Below are positions 57,539 to 64,000 of a DNA stretch of 64,000 bases, piece after piece. The position numbers and the translations under genes are program-made. Below the pieces are notes generated by a model. It was not told the DNA's origin. It ran no database searches and worked only from the letters and a program-made list of their open reading frames with translations. This DNA is from Orobanche coerulescens (lineage: Eukaryota > Streptophyta > Magnoliopsida > Lamiales > Orobanchaceae). The stretch spans positions 107,758,501 through 107,822,500 of the forward strand of contig CM065814.1 in the NCBI GenBank assembly GCA_033398695.1. Reading direction: 5' to 3'. Position 1 is the first letter of the stretch, and the number at the start of each line of letters is the position of its first letter.

Positions 57539-58438
57539 TTCATACCTTATAAAACTTCATACAGTGCCATACTGATCGTCGACTGATAACTGTTGTTGCA
57601 AGCAAATTCTACCAAAGGCAAAAGTCGTTCCCAATTATTGCCCATGTCTAATACACATGCTCGCAACATATACTCAAGAATATGAATAGTACCCTCAGAT
57701 TGACCATCAGTCTGAGGATGATAGGTCGTACTAAAATTCAAATGTGTTCCCAAAGCTTCTTGCGAACTTTCCCAAAAACGCGATGTGAAACGAGTATCCC
57801 TGTCCGATACTATAGAGACTGGCACTCCATGCAACTTTATAATCTCACTGATGTAATGTTGATCAAACTGATCCATTCGAAAGTTCATTTTTACCAGGAT
57901 GAAGTGAGCTGACTTTGTGAGTCAGTCCACAACAACCCAAATAACGTGATTCCCTCTTTCCGTTCGAAGCAAACCTACCACAAAGTCCATCATAATATGT
58001 TCCCATTTCTATTCCGGAATATGAAGCGATTTAAATAATCCAAATGGGCGTTGGTGTTCTGCCTTCACTTGTTGACAAAATATACACTTTCTGACAAAGT
58101 CTGCCACATCTCTCTTCAAACCTTCCCACTAAAATGGCCCCTTAAGGTCTTGGTACATCTTTGTACATCCAGGGTGTGCTGTATATGGAGTATTATGTGC
58201 CTCTTTCAATATTGCTTCTTTCATCTTAACAACGTTGGGCACACAAATCCTCCCTCCATAGTACATCGTGCCATCATCGGACACGCTGAATCCCTTATCC
58301 TCACCTGAAAGAGTACGTTCTTTCTTCGTGGCCAAAAAGTCATCTTATCATTGACCTTCTTTGATCTGCTTCCCCAAGGTTGGTTGTACCACCAAACTAG
58401 TCAATAATGACTCAATGGGCTTCGATGGTGTAGCTATT
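57539..58438 (-). pseudogene. pol: G2 integrase N-terminal part
   Basis: Pieces 58335-58129 (YYGGRICVPNVVKMKEAILKE, HPGCTKMYQDLKG) and 57888-57547 (KLHGVPVSIVSDRDTRFTSR, a YHPQTDGQSE motif, the acid of LEYML, LVEFACNNSYQSTI). Zinc-binding and DDE motifs are visible but broken by stops, including one just after DLKGPF. The catalytic region is cut from its C-terminus by the solo LTR at 57538. Confidence 0.87.
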
Positions 58439-58906
58439 TCAAGGTTCATTTTTTGAAAATTCCTTGACCAAGATTTCCTCTTTGGTCAACATACAGGCTA
58501 GGTCTCCTCTCGCCTTACGGATCAGTGCATCAGCAACTACGTTTGCTTTACCAAGGTGGTAATGAATTGTACAATCATAGTCCTTAACCAACTCTAGCCA
58601 TCTGCATTGCCTCATATTCAATTCCTTTTGTGTGAAAATATATTTCAGACTCTTGTGGTCTGTATAAATTTCACACTTACCTCCATACAGGTAATGCCTC
58701 CAAATCTTCAAGGCATGAACTACCGCTGCTAATTCCAAATCATGAGTAGGGTAGTTTAGCTCATGCCGTTTTAGTTGCCTTGAAGCATAGGGAACTACTT
58801 TGCCCTGCTGCATCAATACACATCCCAAGCCTTGCTTGGATGCATCACTGTAGATGACGAATTCTCTTGTCGGATCGTGGATGGTCAAAACTGGTGCTAG
58901 AGTCAA
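58439..58906 (-). pseudogene. pol: G2 RNase H
   Basis: [70 protein letters not shown]. The catalytic aspartates are present. Open for 155 codons and bounded by a frame break before RT. Confidence 0.9.
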
Positions 58907-59696
58907 TCTTTGCTTAATTTTTTGGAAACTCTCTTCACACTTCTCGTTTCACAAGAAAGCTTCTCCCTTCCTTGTCGAATTGAGTCATTGATGCAGCTAT
59001 CTTCGAAAGTCTCTCGATAAATCTTCGATAATAACCAGCTAAACCCAAGAAACTGCGAACTTCATTTGCATTACTCGGTATCTTCCAATCATTGAATGCC
59101 TCTACCTTGACTGGGTCAACCTCGATTCCCTTAGAAGTGATCACATGTCCCAAAAATACAACTCGGTTAAGCCAGAATTCACACTTATTGAACTTGGTAT
59201 ACAGCTTCTCCTTGCGCAGTATTCCCAATACCGTTCTAAGATGCTGCTCATGTTCAACCTTACTCTTTGAATACACAAGTATGTCATCTATGAAGACAAT
59301 GACAAACCTATCCAAATAAAGTTGAAATACACGGTTCATGATGTCCATGAATACTGCTGGCGCATTAGTTAAACCAAATGGCATCACTATAAACTCATAG
59401 TGTCCATATCGAGTTCGAAATATGTCTTCAGGATATCGTCATCCTTAATCCTCAGTTGGTGATATTTGGATCTCAAATCTATTTTCGGGAACACTCATGA
59501 TCCTCCAAGTTGATCGAATAGGTCCTCTATTCTAAGAAGTGGATATTTATTCTTTATCATGAGTCGATTAAGCTCACGATAGTCTATGCACATCCTCAAA
59601 CTTCCATCTTTTTTCTTCACGAAAGTACTGGCGCACCCCATGGCGATATACTCGGCCGGATAAATCCAGAGTCAAGCAGTTCCTGAAGTTACACTT
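58907..59696 (-). pseudogene. pol: G2 reverse transcriptase
   Basis: The long piece 59387-58935 has [13 protein letters not shown], catalytic [25 protein letters not shown] and [11 protein letters not shown]. The part 59388-59696 holds the earlier motifs (a DLRSKYHQLRI-type and [15 protein letters not shown] stretch) with frameshifts. Continues from the protease linker. Confidence 0.88.
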
Positions 59697-60183
59697 TCAT
59701 CTCTTGTAATTTCTTGGGCGCCATTCTATAGGGGCCTTCGATATTGGTGCCACTCCTGGCACTAAATCGATCGAGAACTCAACTTGACGACTCGTCGAAA
59801 CTCCCGGCAAGTCTTCGAAAAAGACATCTGGATACTCCTTGAAGATAGGAACATCAGCTACCGTATTCTCCAAAGTTGTTTTCCCATCACATTCACCAGG
59901 AATCCTTGGCAACTGCACTTCTTCAACATCTTCAAAGCTTTCATGGCTGAAATCACCTTCGGGGTATTACAGTGTCTTACTCCCTCGAATATGGTCTTGA
60001 TATCAACAGATGGACTTAAGGTCACCCTCCTTTCGGAGCATTCTACTATATTTCTATGTTTGTCCAACCAATCTATTCCCAAAATAACATCAAAATAACT
60101 GAGTTCAACTATGTGCAAGTCAATTAAGAAGCTATGTTCATTAATCTCTATCTTCACATTGTTAGCTATGGAGTCTACACGTA
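59697..60183 (-). pseudogene. pol: G2 protease C-terminal part and RT linker
   Basis: 60157-59858 has the VELSYFDVILGIDWLDKH motif, the second half of the retroviral-type protease whose active site sits at the end of the gag frame. 59918-59697 has the linker YPDVFFEDLPGVSTSRQVEF leading into RT. One or two frame breaks. Confidence 0.85.
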
Positions 60184-61284
60184 CTACACCCCCCCAGGCA
60201 TGCTAACTAACAGAGATCTAGGAACTTTACTACTTCTACAACCAGTCATAGTACAAATCTTCCTAGAGATGAATGAATGAGATGCACCCGTATCAAACAA
60301 CACCAAAGCAGGAATACTAGCAACTGACAACATACCTGACATGGTTTGGGGTTCAATCTCTTCCTCGGCCTCAGCCATACTATACACTCGAGCTTTGCAT
60401 CCTGAGCCTTGACCTTGCACACCTTTGCCCGGACCTTTGCCTTTTTTCGGACATGCTAAGGTCATGTGTCCTTCTTCACGGCAGAAGTAGCACCGACTTT
60501 GACCAAACATACAAGTACCTTTATGTCCTTTGCCACAAGTAGCACAGGTAGGTTTATCGGACCGTGGTTTCGCCCCTGAAAATCCAGTTTTAGCATTATT
60601 CTTACTACCACTTCCTTGATCGTGCAACTTGCGCTTGTTATTAGCTGCGACTGGTGGTGCTCTTACCTTTTCCACATCCAAACTGCCAGATATGTCCTCA
60701 GCCCTGACAATCGCTTCGTGGTAGGTCAAACGCCCATGACCAGCCAAGTGATGACGAATCTGGTCACGCAGTCCATCTCGAAACTTCTGAGACTTCATGT
60801 CATCCGTCTCGACCATGTGAGGAGCAAAAGGGCACATGTGATTGAACTTGCGCTCGTCAAGGAATTCCTTTTGCATCTTGGTTTTGTAAACCCTTGGGTA
60901 GTACTTATCCATAACCGTTTCGTTGAACTGGTCCCATGTAAACGCATCCTTCTCGCCTTGGGTTTTGAGTCTCCACACTCCAATCCACCATGTTCTAGCA
61001 TCCTCCTTGAGCTGAAACACGGCACATGACAACTTCTGAGCATCGGTGCATGCCATGTAATTGAATATGCTATCTAGGTTCAACAACCATTCTTCTATGG
61101 CTGCTGGTCCCTCATGACCAAGAAACACGGGAGGCTTGAACTTATTGAACCGCTTGATGACTTGAGCTTGAACTTGCTCAGGAGTTTTAGGTGGTAAAAT
61201 GGTCGCTCCTTGAAATAACGTGGCTAATCCAGGCAAAAATTGATCTTGAGTAGGTTGAGCGTTGCAGTTACCACGATTAGCCAT
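60184..61284 (-). CDS. gag: G2 gag with protease start
   Basis: An intact 366-codon frame from ATG 61284. Residues about 45-160: Retrotrans_gag capsid domain (FKPPVFLGHEGPAAIEEWL, LKEDARTWW, FNETVMDKYYP). Then a basic linker, a short C-C-H-C motif (CATCGKGHKGTC) and the zinc knuckle CYFCREEGHMTLAC at about 265, a G/K-rich stretch, and near the end the protease active site VLFDTGASHSFIS. Gag coats element RNA and builds the particle. The frame ends at a stop early in the protease. A short in-frame loss after LDERKFN is likely, since the usual YEREFxxL segment is brief. Best preserved gag here. Confidence 0.9.
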   Translation of the reverse strand: MANRGNCNAQPTQDQFLPGLATLFQGATILPPKTPEQVQAQVIKRFNKFKPPVFLGHEGPAAIEEWLLNLDSIFNYMACTDAQKLSCAVFQLKEDARTWWIGVWRLKTQGEKDAFTWDQFNETVMDKYYPRVYKTKMQKEFLDERKFNHMCPFAPHMVETDDMKSQKFRDGLRDQIRHHLAGHGRLTYHEAIVRAEDISGSLDVEKVRAPPVAANNKRKLHDQGSGSKNNAKTGFSGAKPRSDKPTCATCGKGHKGTCMFGQSRCYFCREEGHMTLACPKKGKGPGKGVQGQGSGCKARVYSMAEAEEEIEPQTMSGMLSVASIPALVLFDTGASHSFISRKICTMTGCRSSKVPRSLLVSMPGGV

Positions 61285-61514
61285 GAGTCTGCCAACGACT
61301 TATAAAAACCCATTAGTCGATGCAGTGCGAGAAATAGGGAATAAAAAGATAGTGATAGTAGGCATATAATAGTCACGTCACATAAAAGAATTGATAGAAG
61401 GCGATAGAAATAATAGATATTCATTATATAGAATACGTTTTTTAAAAAAATGGAACTGGAGACATCAACCGGAATTCTTAACATAATAGCTCTATACTTC
61501 TCATCATCACTGCT

Positions 61515-62078
61515 AATAATCTCTATGATAGGAATAGGGGGTCGCTGCCATGATAACATCATTCATGTTCTCCGTGAGGTCTTCCTTTGAGCTCTCATCA
61601 AGGACTTCTTCTGGATCTTCCTCGGAATCCTCCTCAGGGTCTTCTTCGGGGTCTTCTTTAGGATCCTCTTCCGGGTCTTCTTCGGGGTCTTCTTCAGGAT
61701 CCTCTTCTTCCGTAGAGTCGGGGCTCTAATTTTCAACTGGTATCACATCTCAAGCGTACATATCTAATAAACGCCCGGCTATGAACTTGAAATCGTCTGT
61801 GGTCTCCCGCTCTTCTGGTTTTCTCTTTATGGACTCTTGCCAAAGCTGGAAAACGCAATAGCCCCAATCATCAGGTAACTTTACCATTAGGTGGTTCAGC
61901 TGTTGCGTGACAGAACCTTGTTTCCCAAACTGCAACCACTTGCTCAGCTTGTTGATGACATAGTGCGGTGCATTCTCTGGAAAACTCGGATCATCCCACC
62001 AATCCTTGCGTGTGCCAGAAGACGCGAGTCATACGTAGCATGAAACCTCTTACGTGGCGTCATCCTAGGTTTGGCCAT
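61515..62078 (-). pseudogene. Extra ORF upstream of G2 gag, acidic tail
   Basis: Between primer-binding site and gag. ATG at 62078 opens a basic start (MAKPRMTPRKRFHATYDSRL). After a one-base frameshift near 62015 the frame continues through DDWGYCVFQLWQES and RETTDDFKFIAGRLLDMYA (stop TGA at 61750), then, in the same frame past one more stop, a tail of repeated EEDP units (about 61708-61608), to about 61515. Roughly 188 codons. The readable middle and the repeat tail in one register indicate a former protein. I recognise no family. Separated from gag by about 230 bp. Confidence 0.6.
61608..61708 (-). repeat. Codon-register repeat encoding EEDP units
   Basis: About eight 12-bp units of the type GAAGAAGACCCC on the minus strand, with third-base variation, as expected for a repeat held at protein level. 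Confidence 0.75.
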
Positions 62079-62249
62079 TCTAACAGTTTGCATATACATA
62101 CACAACATGTAAATAAAATGAAATGATAGATGCATGAATAATGATAGTTTTAACTTGAAATTCGGTACCTTGGACGGAGTGACGAAGTGGAGAAGCTGAG
62201 AGCATATGATACTTTTATATTTTTGCGAGTCTACAGAAAGGTAAAACCT

Positions 62250-62262
62250 CACTTTGATACCA
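62250..62262 (-). other. G2 primer-binding site
   Basis: Minus strand TGGTATCAAAGTG, initiator tRNA-Met type with changes near the end, three bases from the LTR. Confidence 0.75.
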
Positions 62263-62265
62263 CTA

Positions 62266-64000
62266 TGTAACGACCCGACTTTCTAGGGATAATTATGGAA
62301 AAAATAAGTAAAAAGGTGAATTTTCACGAAAAATAAATTCTTTTGAGAATATTAAAATTCTCGCCTATAAAGTCGAGTCGCTACACTGACTAAAATAAAT
62401 ACCTATTAATTAAGGCAACGACATGTCATAATTAAGAGGTCATAATTGCGGCGGAAGAAAATTTAAAAATTATTATTACTAATCAAGAGTTTCCCCAAAT
62501 AAATAGTTCAAAGCATAAGACATAAAAAAAGAACATCCTTTTAATAAAAATATCAGCATATGCCCTCTCGACTCGCTTCTTCGTCCATCTGGCTCGGCTT
62601 AACCTGCGGGATGAATATAGGTGGGGGTGAGATTCCTTCATCTCGTGGAAATCACACATATCACAATAATATACAAATTCATGGAAAGCAATTTAATGAT
62701 TATTCTATCATTAATATTTTCTTCAACATTAATACATACACACAATATCATATATAATACTTAATCTAAAGACGCATGAATATTGAAATTTTGCATGTGT
62801 CCCCACACAACATATATCTTAAGATAGTCTCTTTACACTTACACAAGTGAGCCTGATTTACAAAATGTATTCTGAATTTAAAACATAAATAGAATATCAC
62901 ATAGCAGTCCAAGTAAAACAATTAAAGTGATAGTGGAAATTCCCACCCAAATCAAATGATGCTGCTTGAACTTGAATATGAAGATACTTGACTCAAAGTT
63001 CTAAGCCCGTAAATCCTTGTTAATATATACAATTAGAATATTTTAAATTATTATTATTATAACATGACTAAAAACAAAAGTAGAAGTATTAAGTTAGATT
63101 TAAGTTAGAATTAAGTTAAAAGGGTAATGTTAAAGTTTAGTCAAACATGGACTGGTTTGAAGATAATGAAAAACATTGAAATCAATTTGCAAGAATTCAA
63201 CCGGAGGGCATAAACATAAAGTAAAATTTTACCAAAAGTTGGGAATATAAGTTCCCTTTCTCCTCACCCGAAGGTCATCAGTTTCATATCCCTCATTTCA
63301 CTCTTCAATTCTCTCTCTATATCTCTCTCTCTCTAGAAACTCTCACTGCTGCAAAAGTCGGGTTTCTCCCTCTCTTTCTGAAGTGAAGTTTTTATCTCCC
63401 TCTCTATGACTCTCCCTGTGAACCTCAGTTACAAGTACCCTCATCACCACCGAGCAATAAAATACCAGCACATTGACTGCTTTGAATGTGCAAATCGGCC
63501 ACAAAACTAAACGGCTCAAACTGTGGCTGCAATTTCCGACGAAGCGAAAGTGGCTCCGTCAATTAGGATTTGAAGGCTGATTTGTTTATAGGTTCAGATT
63601 TGGAAAAATCTAGAACTTGTTTTGATTTCAGGATCCAAAAAAAAATCCGGGTTGGGTTCCGTGGGTATGACGCTGATATTCAGTTTTGGTTATTGATTCC
63701 TATTGGATGACTGAATGGGCTGAAGAACTGGGTTGGAAAACCCGAGTTTGGATTCGGTATTAGGAATGATAGTGATTTTATTTGTGAAATTTTCTAAAGG
63801 GTTGCAGGGGGACAAGAAGAAGGAGATCTGAAACTACAAGTTTAAGTTTTATTTTGCAAAATTCCAGCGTGATAATATGACAAGGATGATGAGACATAAG
63901 CTAGATAGGAAATTTACCTTCGATGGAGAGGAGTAGATTTGCAGAGTTAAGAAATCAGCAATGGCCAATCGATGGAAAAAAAAGTGTATTGTGTATTTGT
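62266..64000 (-). mobile_element. G2 5' LTR, incomplete at the window end
   Basis: Starts TGTAACGACCCGACTTTC. It matches the 3' LTR at 48681-49909 and 53941 onward, without the microsatellite and without C2, so it shows the empty state of both. About 0.55 kb should lie beyond 64000. Confidence 0.9.

Larger units (their letters stand above)
48681..64000 (-). mobile_element. Gypsy element G2 (Tekay-like), minus strand, runs past window end
   Basis: 3' LTR 48681-54998 (with C2 inside), polypurine tract, pol 55048-60180 (with a solo LTR inside), gag-protease 60184-61284, an upstream ORF 61515-62078, primer-binding site 62250-62262, and 5' LTR from 62266 to beyond 64000. LTR length without C2 is about 2.29 kb. 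Unlike X, Y, Z and G1, its U3 has no palindrome array. Confidence 0.9.

Noticed and set aside
61984..62252. A separate 102-codon protein including the first part of the extra ORF in G2
   Set aside because: The upstream methionine lies in leader sequence next to the primer-binding site; the conserved-looking start is the inner ATG at 62078, and the frame end is a frameshift artefact.
1..64000. tRNA genes suggested by the TGGTATC...GAGC sequences
   Set aside because: Each match is a short primer-binding site next to an LTR end; no cloverleaf could be drawn around any of them.

Overview
The window is nuclear DNA of a flowering plant, from a block made entirely of transposable elements. I found no host protein gene, rRNA, tRNA or CRISPR array. 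The plant assignment rests on plant-type Ty3/gypsy elements (Del/Tekay-like chromoviruses with LTRs of about 2 to 3.4 kb), Ty1/copia elements of SIRE-like, Tork/TAR-like and Ale/Retrofit-like type, and primer-binding sites for initiator tRNA-Met. The species cannot be named from the sequence. Almost all coding regions are broken, as expected of silenced, methylated DNA.

Layout. 1-390: unassigned flank. 391-21168: a composite of three related gypsy families. Element X (+) is left as two truncated LTRs (391-1829 and 19812-21168). Between them lie a tandem array of a large non-coding LTR element Y (-, 1830-13179), a gypsy element Z (-, LTR plus IN-RNaseH-RT, 13180-17897) and a third partial Y LTR (17898-19811). 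21169-24358: leader and 2-kb LTR of copia element C1 (-), next to an older copia pol fragment (24359-25179). 25180-32095: a SIRE-like copia (-) with LTR, env-like region, RNase H/RT and a gag remnant. 32096-48680: copia C3 (+), cut in its gag by a nearly complete gypsy element G1 (+, 35180-44648, target duplication CACGG) and cut in its 3' LTR by gypsy G2 (-, 48681 to beyond the window). G2 itself holds a copia C2 (-, 49910-53935, target duplication CTCCC) in one LTR and a solo LTR of the C1 family (55592-57533, target duplication GAGAC) in its integrase. The order of insertion is therefore readable: SIRE-like/gag remnant, then C3, then G1 and G2, then C2 and the solo LTR.

Most notable observation. 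The LTR promoters of X, Y, Z and G1 carry an ordered lattice of 12-bp palindromes directly upstream of the TATA box. The palindrome differs between families (TAGCG-NN-CGCTA in X, Y, Z; TTACG-GC-CGTAA in G1), but the geometry is shared: palindromes about 22 bp apart, grouped in fours, groups separated by gaps near whole numbers of helical turns (about 42, 52 or 65 bp), and a final pair ending 10 to 11 bp before the TATA box. X and Z each have about 18 palindromes in the same 4+4+4+4+2 order. This looks like a conserved, face-phased protein-binding array whose recognition sequence changed while its architecture stayed. Other points: a hairpin next to the polypurine tract kept in every gypsy family including non-coding Y; a decayed extra ORF with an acidic EEDP-repeat tail upstream of gag in G2; GC-rich blocks at the same place in two copia leaders; and a 168-bp microsatellite present in only one LTR of G2.
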